A stretch of DNA of 64,000 bases from RYN-428 sp035551995 (GTDB lineage: Bacteria; Planctomycetota; Phycisphaerae; Tepidisphaerales; Tepidisphaeraceae). Positions 38,468 through 47,521 of this stretch are shown piece after piece; positions within the stretch are counted from its first letter, which is position 1; the number at the start of each line of letters is the position of its first letter. The position numbers and the translations under genes were made by a program. Location of the stretch: assembly GCA_035551995.1 (NCBI GenBank), contig DASZME010000074.1, positions 14,712-78,711 on the forward strand. Reading direction: 5' to 3'. The notes below the pieces were generated by a model, which was not told the DNA's origin, made no database searches, and saw nothing but the letters and a program-made list of their open reading frames with translations.

Positions 38468-38899
38468 ATGGCGGGTCCTCAGTTCTTCACGCCACGATCC
38501 GTTGGTCCTTCGCGGCCCCGCAGGCGATTCAGCCTCGCCCAGGCCAACAAGGCGCTCCCCCTGGTTCGCCGCATCGTCGGCGACATCGTCCGCACGCATT
38601 CCGAAGCCGTTGAGCTTCAGGAGGAGATCGCAGAGTGCAGTCCCAAGCGCCAAACCGAAGTCAAAGACCGGCTTGAGCTGGCCATGCACCACATGGAAGA
38701 CTATGTGGACGAGCTATCGGAAATCGGCTGCGACCTGAAAGACTATCAAATGGGCCTGATCGACTTCACCGGACGCCATCGCGGCCACGACGTCTGCCTG
38801 TGCTGGAAACTCGGCGAAGAAGCCGTTGCCTACTGGCACGAGTTCGACGGCGGACTCGCCGGACGCCAGCCGGTTTCAACCCTGGAAGAATCAGAATAG
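38468..38899 (+). CDS. DUF2203 family protein
   Basis: A 143-aa cytoplasmic protein matching the DUF2203 family. It has an N-terminal F-S/T-xx-xANKALPLVRRIVGDIV helix, a central charged coiled segment, and the conserved end GCDLKDYQMGLIDF...VCLCWKLGEEAVAYWHEFDGG. Function is unknown; the acidic/aromatic C-terminus suggests a binding rather than catalytic role. The internal ATG at 38468 was chosen because the promoter at 38354 leaves a normal leader and the family begins here. Confidence 0.85.
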   Translation: MAGPQFFTPRSVGPSRPRRRFSLAQANKALPLVRRIVGDIVRTHSEAVELQEEIAECSPKRQTEVKDRLELAMHHMEDYVDELSEIGCDLKDYQMGLIDFTGRHRGHDVCLCWKLGEEAVAYWHEFDGGLAGRQPVSTLEESE

Positions 38900-39101
38900 A
38901 TCGACGGCGACCCCGTTCACTTATTCACACCGATGTACGCGGATCAATCGACTGATCGCGAATCGGGGAAGCAACCCATCGTCTTCGACATGATCGACAC
39001 TGATCCGCTGTTAGCCGTTTTGTCTGACAAAGGCCAAGCCACCGCATACTCATGCGCTTTGGGCGGTCCTTCATGACGCGCCCGGAAAGCCATCGCACAT
39101 T

Positions 39102-39818
39102 TCAACTTGCTTGTCGCGAGATCGCGAGATATCGACGACGCTGCGGCTCGGGCAGGCGCTCGATCGCATAACGCAGCGCGGTGCGAGGCATAAAGCGGGC
39201 TTGCCCATCCAGAAAATCGCACAGCGCGCCGACATTTCGTTTTCCCACTTCGCGCAGCATCCAGCCAACCGCCTTATGTATCAGGTCATGCGTGTCCTGG
39301 TGCAGAAGCCGGGCGAGTTCGAGGGTAACGTCGAAGCGATCGTTACGAATGAAATGAAGTGTCGCGAGAACCGCGACGCGCCGATCCCACACGCGCCGGG
39401 ATTTGGCCAATCGATAAAGAGGGGCCGGGTTTCCGTCGGCCAGGTGAGGTCCGACAAGGTACGGAGCCGACGAGTCGACCAAATCCCAGTTGTTGACGAA
39501 CTTTAGCCGGCGCAGGTAGAGCCGATAGATCCTCGGCCGGAGCTTGGCGTTGCCGCGGGAATATTGCCGGCCGAGAATGAGCAGCGCGAGCAGCCGATCT
39601 TCGTGAATCGGCGATTGCAGTAACACGTCCAATTCGTCAAGCGTCAGTCCCTCGAACTCCGCCGCCACTTTATGCAATATTGGCGCGCGGATTCCAAGAA
39701 ACCGGTCCCCTTCGCCATATTCGCCGGGACCGGTTTTGAAATAGCGTTGGAGGAATTGAGCGACGTTTTCGTCGGCAAACTCGCGGAGTCGGATTTGTGC
39801 GGCGCTCTCGGCGGGCAT
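39102..39818 (-). CDS. DNA alkylation repair protein (AlkD-like HEAT repeat)
   Basis: A 238-aa AlkD-type protein built of HEAT-like helices, a family that excises bulky or positively charged alkylated bases. Characteristic blocks are present: FLGIRAPILHKVAAEF, RLLALLILGRQY, NNWDLVDSSAPYLVG (conserved W/D), RRVAVLATLHFIR and HKAVGWMLREVGKR. The start at 39818 avoids overlap with the Uma2 gene upstream, whose stop is 8 bp away; a longer start at 39851 exists. Confidence 0.88.
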   Translation of the reverse strand: MPAESAAQIRLREFADENVAQFLQRYFKTGPGEYGEGDRFLGIRAPILHKVAAEFEGLTLDELDVLLQSPIHEDRLLALLILGRQYSRGNAKLRPRIYRLYLRRLKFVNNWDLVDSSAPYLVGPHLADGNPAPLYRLAKSRRVWDRRVAVLATLHFIRNDRFDVTLELARLLHQDTHDLIHKAVGWMLREVGKRNVGALCDFLDGQARFMPRTALRYAIERLPEPQRRRYLAISRQAS

Positions 39819-39826
39819 GGACGTTT

Positions 39827-40468
39827 TTATCGTGGAAGAGATCGCACCCATGTTTGGACTTCGCGAAGAACATCTGTCCGCATCTCGGTCTGCATGCGAT
39901 GGACAAAGGACTCAAAAACATTCATCGGCCAGAACGGCAATGCCCAACTCGTCGTCGAAGGAATATACGCCGCCGACGATGAGAGCAGCAGAACAGCGAG
40001 ATTCCGCCCGTCATAACGCCAAAGTTCGGGAACGCCAAGTCCGGCATAGATCGGCTGACGCGGAATCGACCGCCGGATGATATCAATTTCAATCGCCAAA
40101 TCGGGCGCGGGATAAATTGCCGGATCATATTCGGTCATGCCCAGGACGCGCCCCGCGTTTTCGAAATAGTAGCACTCGTCCGGTTCCAGTCCCTTCTGCC
40201 GATCCTCGCGACGGAAGGTGGTCGAACCATCGCATGAGGCGGGGATGCAACATTCGAGCGTCAGCACATCAATCAAGACGCCAATGGCCCTTCGCGGGGT
40301 TTCGTGCAAAGGCAAAGGCGGCATGATCTCGATGCTCCCGTCGCTAAAGGTCACTGGCATCGGACATTCACCGATTTCGTCTATCAGATGGGTATAGAAA
40401 TCCCATGAAACGCCATCCAAGACGAGGTGCTGTTGCTCCGCGAGCGGAATAGGAGTTGTTCCGGTCAT
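39827..40468 (-). CDS. Uma2-family (DUF820) putative restriction-like endonuclease
   Basis: A 213-aa Uma2/DUF820 protein with a PD-(D/E)xK-like core: FSDGSIEIMPP, then YPAPDLAIEID, followed by the conserved Y-x-x-x-GVPELWRYD and a short C-terminal region. The family is expanded in cyanobacteria and planctomycetes; the biological role is unproven. It lies 8 bp upstream of the AlkD-like gene, so they are probably cotranscribed. Confidence 0.85.
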   Translation of the reverse strand: MTGTTPIPLAEQQHLVLDGVSWDFYTHLIDEIGECPMPVTFSDGSIEIMPPLPLHETPRRAIGVLIDVLTLECCIPASCDGSTTFRREDRQKGLEPDECYYFENAGRVLGMTEYDPAIYPAPDLAIEIDIIRRSIPRQPIYAGLGVPELWRYDGRNLAVLLLSSSAAYIPSTTSWALPFWPMNVFESFVHRMQTEMRTDVLREVQTWVRSLPR

Positions 40469-40561
40469 GCAGACCCTATTCTACGCCGAGTTTTTTGAAA
40501 CGGGGACTGCGGCGTCGTTGTCGTACGCCGCGATCCTTGCTCGATCGATCGACCGGCCGAA

Positions 40562-42484
40562 TCACACATCCAATTCATCCGCCTCCTCCGCGCGCTCCAT
40601 GATGAAGCGAAATCGCGCGGAGGCGTCTTTTCCCATTAATTCGTTGATCACCCGGTCGGTAGCCAGCGCGTCGGATATCTCCACGCGCAACAGACGGCGG
40701 GTTTTGGGATTCAGCGTTGTCTCCCACAGGACCTTGGGCATCATTTCGCCCAGGCCCTTGAAGCGCGTGATTTCCGGCTTGGAATTGGCTTTCCCGTGCT
40801 TCTTGAGGATGCGTTCCTTGTCGGCGTCGTCGGCCGCCCAGTGCGTTTCTTTGCCGATGTCGACGCGGTAGAGCGGCGGCATCGCGATGTAGACTCGGCC
40901 GGCGTCGATCAACTGCCGCATGTGGCGGTAGATGAAGGTGAGCAACAGCGTCGTGATGTGATGCCCGTCGCTGTCGGCGTCGGCCAGCAAAATCAGCCGG
41001 TGGTAGCGCATCTTTGCCGCGTCACAGTCCAGACCCGCCCCGCACCCCAGCGCGGTCGTCAAGTCGGCGATTTCGCGATTTTCCAGAACTTTGGCCAGCG
41101 AGGCGCCTTCGGTGTTCAGCACTTTACCGCGAAGGGGAAGAATCGCCTGGAGGTTGCGATCACGCCCCTGCTTGGCGCTTCCGCCGGCGCTATCGCCTTC
41201 GACGATGAAGATTTCGCTCTCCGCGCGGTTGTTGCTGGAACAATCCGCGAGCTTGCCGGGCAGATTCATTCGGCCGCCGGTGGCCGTCTTGCGGCTGATG
41301 CTCGCGCTGGCGGCACGGCTGGCCTCGCGGGCGCGGGCGGCGATGATGATCCGATTCACGATCGTCTCGGCGACCGTCCGGTTATTGTTCAGCCATTGCT
41401 CGAGCACCGGACGCACCGCCGAGTCCACCATCGACTGCACCTCGGCGTTGTTCAGGCGGTCCTTGGTCTGCCCTTGAAACTGCGGGTCCTCGATGAAAAT
41501 GCTCAGGACGCCGATAACGCCCTCGCGGATATCTTCCGCGGCGAGGGTTACGCCGCGGGGCGTAAGGTTATGCGTTTCGATGTAGTTGCGGATCGCCTTG
41601 AGGACGCCGGCGCGGAGGCCGTTTTCGTGGGTGCCGCCGTTGCTGGTGGGAATGCCGTTGGCGTAGCTTTTGATCAGCTCCTCGGTGCTTTCGGTCCAGG
41701 CGAAGCAGACTTCGATGCGAACGCCATTTTGCTTCTCGAGAACGAACGGCTGCTCGTGAACGGGCTTGGCGTTTTTTTCCGTCAGAATTTTTCTCAGGAA
41801 CGCAAGGATGCCGTCTTCATGGAAAAAGACTTCCTTGCGGCCATTGACCTCATCGTTCCAAATGACTTTCAGCTTCTTATGGATATAGCTGGCGACTTCG
41901 AGCCGTTCGCGGATGATGTCGGGATTGAATTCGGTCCGGGGGAAAATCTGCGGATCGGGTTCGAAGTAGATGGTTGTTCCGCCGCCGCGGGCAGGGCCGT
42001 TTTTCTTGAGTTTTCCGCTCGCCTTTCCCTGGCGAAATTCCATTTCCCACTCGGCGCCGTCGCGTTTGATGGTCGCGACCAATCGCTTGGACAGGGCATT
42101 GACGACCGACGCGCCGACGCCGTGCAGGCCGCCGCTGGTTTTGTAATTGGCGCCTTGGCCGTTGTCGAATTTTCCGCCGGCGTGCAGGGTGCAGAGGATG
42201 ATTTCGACGGCCGGTTTTTTATGGGTCGGATGATTGTCGACCGGTATGCCCCGGCCATTATCGCTGACGGTGACGCTGGCGCCGTCTTTGTGCAGGGTGA
42301 CTTCGATCTCGTCGGCGTGGCCGTTCATCGCCTCGTCGACGGAGTTGTCGAAAATTTCCCAGACAAGGTGATGAAGTCCGGCCGAGCCGGTGCCGCCGAT
42401 ATACATGCCGGGACGTTTGCGCACCGGATCGAGGCCTTCGAGAACGGTAATGCTGCTGGCGTTATAGGGGGCGTTGGCGGTCAT
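40562..42484 (-). CDS. gyrB: Type IIA topoisomerase ATPase subunit (GyrB/ParE)
   Basis: A 640-aa subunit B of gyrase or topoisomerase IV. It has a GHKL ATPase (EIFDNSVDEA, DNGRGIPVD, GGLHGVGASVVNAL), a transducer domain, the TOPRIM motifs EGDSAGGSA and LLADADSDGHH, and a C-terminal tail ending near GLGEMMPKVLWETTLNP. Length excludes the long proteobacterial GyrB insertion. QTKDRLNN resembles ParE, while QGRDRNLQAILPLRGK resembles GyrB, so gyrase versus topo IV is not settled. It is codirectional with the A subunit (42994-45492), with the hicAB pair lying between them on the other strand. Confidence 0.9.
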   Translation of the reverse strand: MTANAPYNASSITVLEGLDPVRKRPGMYIGGTGSAGLHHLVWEIFDNSVDEAMNGHADEIEVTLHKDGASVTVSDNGRGIPVDNHPTHKKPAVEIILCTLHAGGKFDNGQGANYKTSGGLHGVGASVVNALSKRLVATIKRDGAEWEMEFRQGKASGKLKKNGPARGGGTTIYFEPDPQIFPRTEFNPDIIRERLEVASYIHKKLKVIWNDEVNGRKEVFFHEDGILAFLRKILTEKNAKPVHEQPFVLEKQNGVRIEVCFAWTESTEELIKSYANGIPTSNGGTHENGLRAGVLKAIRNYIETHNLTPRGVTLAAEDIREGVIGVLSIFIEDPQFQGQTKDRLNNAEVQSMVDSAVRPVLEQWLNNNRTVAETIVNRIIIAARAREASRAASASISRKTATGGRMNLPGKLADCSSNNRAESEIFIVEGDSAGGSAKQGRDRNLQAILPLRGKVLNTEGASLAKVLENREIADLTTALGCGAGLDCDAAKMRYHRLILLADADSDGHHITTLLLTFIYRHMRQLIDAGRVYIAMPPLYRVDIGKETHWAADDADKERILKKHGKANSKPEITRFKGLGEMMPKVLWETTLNPKTRRLLRVEISDALATDRVINELMGKDASARFRFIMERAEEADELDV

Positions 42485-42522
42485 GTTTGCGTCTCGAGGA
42501 ACATCTTGTAAAATTCACCGCA

Positions 42523-42707
42523 TTGAGCAGTCGCGAAATTATTGCCCGGCTGATGCAAGAAGGCTGGTTCCTATGCCCGACCCGCGGTAGTCATCATATT
42601 TATAAGCATCCTGCGAAGGCCGATGCTCTTGTTGTTGTGCCGCATCCAAAGAAGGACCTAGCACGGGGCACTTGCGAAGTATAATGCGTAGCGCCGGATG
42701 GAGATGA
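42523..42707 (+). pseudogene. hicA: hicA toxin gene with a 1-base frameshift
   Basis: Encodes the HicA dsRBD-like mRNA interferase fold: SSREIIARLMQEGWFLCP, the catalytic-histidine segment TRGSHHIYKHP, then VVVPHPKKDLARGT. After ARGT the frame runs into CEV-stop. Shifting one base restores LRSIMRSAGWR, the expected family ending, with its stop TGA at 42705-42707. A single missing T near 42670 explains this. Without it the last helix is lost, so the toxin is probably inactive unless the shift is a sequencing error. The TTG start at 42523 is inferred. Confidence 0.8.
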
Positions 42708-42709
42708 CC

Positions 42710-42985
42710 ATGTATTCCGCAATTGCGATCCATAAGGATCCCGACTCGGATTATGGCGTTACCGTTCCTGATCTCCCTGGCTGTTTCTCGGCCGGATCGA
42801 CCGTTGATGAGGCGATGCTGATGGCGCGAGAGGCGATCGAGTTGTACATTGAAGTACTTGTGGACGACGGACGGGCCGTTCCAACGCCGTCGGACATCGA
42901 ATCGCTCCGCAAGAATCCGGACTTGGCTGATGCGATTTGGGCATTTGTTTCCGCCGAGTACATCCAAAAGAAATCGGCGACCTGA
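42710..42985 (+). CDS. hicB: HicB family antitoxin
   Basis: A 91-aa HicB with the partial RNase-H-like fold: YSAIAIHKDPDSDYGVTVPDLPGCFSAG, then STVDEAMLMAREAIELYIEVLVDDGRAVP. It neutralises HicA by binding it. ATG at 42710 has GGAG six bases upstream; ATG at 42704 would overlap the restored hicA stop as ATGA. The C-terminal DNA-binding part is short, so self-repression is uncertain. Confidence 0.88.
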   Translation: MYSAIAIHKDPDSDYGVTVPDLPGCFSAGSTVDEAMLMAREAIELYIEVLVDDGRAVPTPSDIESLRKNPDLADAIWAFVSAEYIQKKSAT

Positions 42986-42993
42986 CGCGATAA

Positions 42994-45492
42994 TCACCGA
43001 TTTCCCTCCAATGGCGCCGGCGCCTTCACCGGCTCGAAGATCACTTCGACAATTTGTCCGCGCGAAACAAACTCATGCCCACGGCCGCCGCGGCCGGTGA
43101 TTTTATAGCGGCCGGTGTTCAACCGCTGCTCGCCGCCCATGCTCGTTTTGACCGTGAGCGTATCGCGGTCGTCGACGGCGGTGATCACGCCAAGCAACCG
43201 ATCCGTTTTGTCGAGCTTGATCAACAGCACGCCCTTGCCCGCCCCGGAAAGGAAGTTGATCTCGTCGGCCTTGCAGAGCAAAACCCGGCGCTCGCGGCTG
43301 GCGGCGATGATCGTCTCGGTTCCATTGACGACGGTCGCCAGACTCACTTCCTGTCCCTCCGAAGGGCGGGCAAAACGACGGCCCGAGCGCGTGGAAACGT
43401 CGCGAAAACCGTCCAGCCCAAACCGCAGCGCATACCCGTCGCTGGTGACGGCCACGCCATGAATTTTCGGGGCGGCGTCGGGATGCTTTTCGTCGATCGC
43501 GGTCGCCTTGGCGGGCAGAATGCGGTCGTCCATCGAGGTGGCCGCGACGATTTTTTCTCCGTCCTTCAGCTTGAAGAGCTTCTGAATCGGCTCGCCGTAT
43601 CCCGTGGTGGCGGGGATGTCGATGATCCGCGCGGTATAGACGGTTCCGAAGTTGCCGAAGAACGCGATGGTGGCGCGGGTGCTGCCGGAGACAAGCGAAA
43701 GGATTCGATCCCCTTCGCGCAAGCGCGTGGTTTCCGGATTGATTTCCTTTTGACGCTTCACCCAGCCGTCGGACGTGACCAGCACGTGGTTGTCCTCGGC
43801 GACGATGAAATCCTCGGCGGAATATTCCGTCTCGTTTTCCGCCGCCTCGATCAGCGTGCGGCGTTTATTCTTCGGTTCCTTTCCGAAGGTACGCGCCAGT
43901 TCCTCGATCTCCTGGCGCACGATTCCCCATCGTCCCTGCGCTTCCTCCTCGTCGAGTAAACGCCGAATTTCCTTGGCGCGCTTGTTTCGCTCGGCCAATT
44001 CCTCGCGGATCAGGTTGATCTCAAGCCGGGCCAGGCGGTAAAGCTTAAGTTCGAGAATGTCGTCGATCTGCTCGGGATCAAGGCCGTCGTCCTTTGCCTT
44101 GCGCGGGCCGTGCGGCTCGATGCCGTACTTATTGAGAATCCGCGCCGCGGCGTCGGCCTTGCCGTCGCTGGCGCGGATGATCTTGATCAGGTCATCGAGG
44201 ATGTCGAACGAGAAGGCGAAGCCTTCGAGCGTGTGGATGCGCTTGCGAAGCTGTTCCAGTTCGTGCCCGAGGCGTTTGGTCACCACTTCCAGGCGGAAAT
44301 GCAGAAAATGCCACAGGATCGCCTTGAGACCAAGCCGTTCGGGACGGCCGACTTCCGGATTGTCCGTCGGAATCAGGCAGGTGAGATTGACGTGGAAACT
44401 GGTCTGAAGCGCCGTGTGTTTAAACAAATACGCCATGACTTTCTCGGTCTCGGCGTCCTTCTTCAGTTGCAGCTCGATGCGCACGTCGTCGGTGCTGATG
44501 TCCTTGACGTCGAGAATGAGCGGCATCTTGCGGTCGATGACGATCTGCGCGATTGCTTCGACCAGTTCCGCCTTGTTGACGCCATACGGAATACTGGTGA
44601 CGTAAACGACTTGGGCCGAGCGCGTGGCGGCGGCTTTTTCCCAGGTGGCGCGAATGCGGATGGGTCCCTGGCCGGTCCGGTAGATTTCACGCAGCTCGTC
44701 GCGGGTATTGAGCACCTGCCCATACGTCGGAAAATCGGGCCCGCGCACGGCGTCGTTGGCGACGAGTTGATAATCCTTGATCTCCGGATCATCGAGCAAC
44801 TTCAATAATGCCGCGCAAACTTCGCCAAGATTGTGCGGCGGAATGTTCGTGGCCATCCCGACGGCGATGCCCGTCGAACCATTGACCAGCAGGTTCGGCA
44901 TCTTGCTGGGCAACACGACCGGCTCTTCCCGCGTGCCGTCATAGTTGGGGCGGAAATGAACCGTCCCCTGCCCGATCTCACTGATCGTTTCGGCGGCGAT
45001 CGGGGTCAGCCGACATTCGGTATACCGCATCGCGGCGGCGGGATCGCCGTCCATCGACCCGAAGTTTCCGCTGCCGTCCACGAGCGTCGCCCGCATCACG
45101 AAAGGCTGCGCCATTCGCACCAGCGCCTCGTAAATCGAACCGTCGCCGTGCGGGTGATATCGGCCCATGACGTCGCCGACCACCGTGGCGCACTTGCGGT
45201 GCTTGACGTCTGCGCGTAAACCGTTCTGCCACATCGTATAGATAATGCGGCGGTGCACCGGCTTCATCCCGTCGCGTACGTCCGGAAGCGCCCGGCTGGT
45301 GATGACGGAGAGGGCATAGTTGAGATATCGCGTCTGGGTGATCTCGATCAAATTGGCGTGATCGTCGTCTCCAGGCGCCGCCGGCCCGGCCCCGCCACCC
45401 GCGGACCCATCGCCACCGGCGCCGTTCGCGCCTGTCCCGTCGAACAACGTACGATCCGGTTTTTCTTCAGCGACCGGCGTCTTTACATCCAT
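42994..45492 (-). CDS. gyrA: Type IIA topoisomerase DNA-cleavage subunit (GyrA/ParC)
   Basis: An 832-aa subunit A. After a 45-residue Gly/Pro-rich extension come NYALSVITSRALPDVRDGMKPVHRR, the quinolone region RYHPHGDGSIYEALVRMAQP (about 111-130) and the catalytic tyrosine Y157 (AAMRYTECRLT). A C-terminal beta-pinwheel follows (SDGWVKR, TSDGYALRFGLDG, GRGGRGHEF). The exact gyrase box QRRGGKG is not seen, so topoisomerase IV activity is possible. Position 118 (equivalent to E. coli Ser83) is Gly, and the Asp87 equivalent is Glu122. AGGAG precedes ATG 45492. The MITE-like palindrome at 45738-45932 lies 250 bp upstream. Confidence 0.9.
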   Translation of the reverse strand: MDVKTPVAEEKPDRTLFDGTGANGAGGDGSAGGGAGPAAPGDDDHANLIEITQTRYLNYALSVITSRALPDVRDGMKPVHRRIIYTMWQNGLRADVKHRKCATVVGDVMGRYHPHGDGSIYEALVRMAQPFVMRATLVDGSGNFGSMDGDPAAAMRYTECRLTPIAAETISEIGQGTVHFRPNYDGTREEPVVLPSKMPNLLVNGSTGIAVGMATNIPPHNLGEVCAALLKLLDDPEIKDYQLVANDAVRGPDFPTYGQVLNTRDELREIYRTGQGPIRIRATWEKAAATRSAQVVYVTSIPYGVNKAELVEAIAQIVIDRKMPLILDVKDISTDDVRIELQLKKDAETEKVMAYLFKHTALQTSFHVNLTCLIPTDNPEVGRPERLGLKAILWHFLHFRLEVVTKRLGHELEQLRKRIHTLEGFAFSFDILDDLIKIIRASDGKADAAARILNKYGIEPHGPRKAKDDGLDPEQIDDILELKLYRLARLEINLIREELAERNKRAKEIRRLLDEEEAQGRWGIVRQEIEELARTFGKEPKNKRRTLIEAAENETEYSAEDFIVAEDNHVLVTSDGWVKRQKEINPETTRLREGDRILSLVSGSTRATIAFFGNFGTVYTARIIDIPATTGYGEPIQKLFKLKDGEKIVAATSMDDRILPAKATAIDEKHPDAAPKIHGVAVTSDGYALRFGLDGFRDVSTRSGRRFARPSEGQEVSLATVVNGTETIIAASRERRVLLCKADEINFLSGAGKGVLLIKLDKTDRLLGVITAVDDRDTLTVKTSMGGEQRLNTGRYKITGRGGRGHEFVSRGQIVEVIFEPVKAPAPLEGNR

Positions 45493-45737
45493 CAGTGGTC
45501 TCCTGGCATCCCGGGGCTGGGGTCACGGATGATAGTCATCGCCCGCGGAACCGCCTGGCTGCTTGCAAAGGGGGTGAATGAAATAGGGTCTGCCACGGTC
45601 ATCCTTGACTTTGCTGGGGAAACGGCCGCGCCGCCGTTAGTGAGTTATCGGTCGTTGGCGATCAAATCCTTCACTCCGCGAGTTAGTATATTGTACGGGT
45701 ATAGCCGGTGATTGTACAGCCAAGCACGGCGCGCGAA

Positions 45738-45932
45738 TCTAAATAACCTTGCGCGACCACGCGCGTTTTTTTCATACCCTCGCCCGGTACTCCGGGAGAG
45801 GCAACGGTGAGAGTTTCTTGGAAGGGCCGGATTTTATCGTGACTGGCGTCTTTCCAAAAAACCCTCTCCCCAGCCCTCTCCCGGATGACCGGGCGAGGGA
45901 GTAGAACGCGTAATCGCACAAGGTTATTTAGA
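45738..45932. mobile_element. 195-bp palindromic MITE-like element
   Basis: Perfect 14-bp inverted ends TCTAAATAACCTTG (45738-45751) and CAAGGTTATTTAGA (45919-45932), with imperfect arms continuing inward to about 70 bp. The CCCTCGCCCGG / CCGGGCGAGGG and CTCTCCC-type blocks lie in these arms, and about 60 bp of unpaired centre remains. TA lies just inside each end, consistent with IS630-type target duplication. It has no open frame. The surrounding gap 45493-46029 holds nothing else I can support beyond the expected gyrA promoter. Confidence 0.7.
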
Positions 45933-46029
45933 CGAATGGTTCCGATCCCGCAATGCTTGCGCGCCGGCGGTTTCCCGGCGGACGAATCCGCCGATTGGCC
46001 TCCCCGCGGCCGGCTGGGGGTAGCCGTCG

Positions 46030-46341
46030 TCAATTTTTGCCGATTCGTCCCTGTCGTGGTTTTCCCAACGAGTTGGAAAGAAAGACGCGATGGCAAGCCG
46101 GGCACAGATTGTATTCAAAACCGCGGTGCACGCCGTCCTGCAGGTCGTCGGCTGACATCGCCTCGACTTCCTTCAGCAGATCGGACAGCGTCTGATCGAA
46201 ATCGATCGATTCGATTTCCGCCCCGCTCATCGGCGGCATCCGCGGATCGGCGAAAACTTCCATCCGCACGATATATGACCGGCCTGCCGATATCGGATTT
46301 GCACACAGATCGCATCGCGAATGGAGAGGCGCGTCGCTCAT
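46030..46341 (-). CDS. Small zinc-ribbon protein of unknown function
   Basis: A 103-aa protein with two CxxC pairs, C10-C13 (RCDLCANPI) and C80-C83 (LCPACHRVF), separated by an acidic helical region. It is probably a zinc ribbon folded around one metal. The function is not recognised. Its ATG lies 2 bp after the stop of the PH-domain gene, so the two are an operon. Confidence 0.75.
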   Translation of the reverse strand: MSDAPLHSRCDLCANPISAGRSYIVRMEVFADPRMPPMSGAEIESIDFDQTLSDLLKEVEAMSADDLQDGVHRGFEYNLCPACHRVFLSNSLGKPRQGRIGKN

Positions 46342-46343
46342 GC

Positions 46344-46922
46344 TCAGCTTCCCGAGTCCACCTTCAAGACGCCTCTTTGCCTTTTCACCGCGATGATCCG
46401 CTGCTTTAGCTGATCGAACAAGTGGCGCGAGTTCGGCAGACTGTGCATCACCAGCCGAGGCGTCGTCAGATCATGCGAGATGACCGTGATCGTGCCCATG
46501 GCCAGCAGTCGGTCGCGATAGGTTTGGTGGAATTGAATATCCTCGACATGCCAGAGTTCCAGGGTGTCGATATCCTTGCCGATGAACCCGCGTTCGTAGT
46601 CGATTCGGTAATTGGTGACACGGTAGCGAATGGTCTTGGCGCGCAACGGCGGAAGACAAACCAGCGACAACCCCAAAAACGCCGATGCCGCCATGTACCC
46701 TGCCGGCAAATGGCGTTCGAAAACGAATCGAGTTACCGGCGGTATCGCGATCAACGCCAGTCCGAGGAACTCCCACCAAAACGCCTTGCCGACGGCGCCG
46801 CGAATGAGCGGGGAACCGTCGTAGTATACCTCCTCGGTGTCGTCGGCCGGACGATGCGGCAGATTCGCCGAGAGAGGACTCGACGGCGGTTCCGTCCGCG
46901 GCGTAATATTTGAATCGGGCAT
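46344..46922 (-). CDS. Bacterial PH-domain (bPH2/DUF304) membrane protein
   Basis: A 192-aa protein. It has a proline-rich cytoplasmic N-terminus, two transmembrane helices (about 50-70 and 78-95) and a bPH2 domain (about 100-180) starting TIRYRVTNYRIDYERGFIGKD with the usual IEL/LELWHVEDIQFHQ and GTITVISHD strands. Such proteins sit in the inner membrane; ligands are unknown. It is 18 bp downstream of the EVE gene. Confidence 0.82.
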   Translation of the reverse strand: MPDSNITPRTEPPSSPLSANLPHRPADDTEEVYYDGSPLIRGAVGKAFWWEFLGLALIAIPPVTRFVFERHLPAGYMAASAFLGLSLVCLPPLRAKTIRYRVTNYRIDYERGFIGKDIDTLELWHVEDIQFHQTYRDRLLAMGTITVISHDLTTPRLVMHSLPNSRHLFDQLKQRIIAVKRQRGVLKVDSGS

Positions 46923-46940
46923 GGATCGCTCACCTGAAAT

Positions 46941-47360
46941 TTACGCGCCCGTCCCCACTTGCGACAGCTCAATGATTCGATTCCACATCTCCTCGGGAAC
47001 CGGCACAACGCTCAGCCGGCCGATACGAAGCATCATCCACCCCTCGAATACCTTGTCGGCCTTGAACTGCCCGAGCGTGACGGGATGAAAGAGTTTTTTT
47101 TTGGCCTTAACGTCGATCACAGCCCTTTTTTCGTAGACTTCCTTGGGATCGGCATAGGGTTTGGAAGTGATCTCGGCGATGCCCATCGCCTGGCGCTCGT
47201 CGCCGGTGTGGTAAATCAGGGCAAGGTCGCCCTTGTTCATCGCGCGGATGTTTTTCAGGGCGGCGTTGTTCGCCACGCCGTCCCAGACGGTTTTCTTATC
47301 GCGGACAAGGTCGTCCCACGAATAAGAATCCGGCTCGGTTTTCAAAAGCCAGTAGGACAT
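46941..47360 (-). CDS. EVE domain protein (thymocyte nuclear protein 1-like)
   Basis: A 139-aa EVE domain of the PUA-like fold: N-terminal YWLLKTEPDSYSWDDL, then WDGVANNAALKNIRAMNKGDLALIYHTGDERQAMGIAEI and the end GRLSVVPVPEEMWNRIIEL. EVE and YTH relatives read modified bases in DNA or RNA; in bacteria the role is unproven. It heads a three-gene minus-strand operon with the PH and zinc-ribbon genes. Confidence 0.92.
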   Translation of the reverse strand: MSYWLLKTEPDSYSWDDLVRDKKTVWDGVANNAALKNIRAMNKGDLALIYHTGDERQAMGIAEITSKPYADPKEVYEKRAVIDVKAKKKLFHPVTLGQFKADKVFEGWMMLRIGRLSVVPVPEEMWNRIIELSQVGTGA

Positions 47361-47521
47361 GGGCCGTTTCGACTTGAGACGTTTGACTCACCCGTGACTC
47401 GCCCAACCGCGTTGTATTTTGCAGGGCCGGAGCACACGCCAGCACGCCCGTGCCGCAAGCCATTCGTCGGCCCGCATTGTGGACGGGGAAATCGCTTCCA
47501 TGCGAAGGAGACGCGCCGGGC

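Noticed and set aside
38944..39222. 92-codon minus-strand frame overlapping the 3' end of the AlkD-like gene
   Set aside because: No recognised domain and large overlap with a better-supported gene.
47361..47521. Possible small RNA or gene between the EVE and YlbF genes
   Set aside because: GC-rich segment with no open frame, promoter or terminator that I could support.
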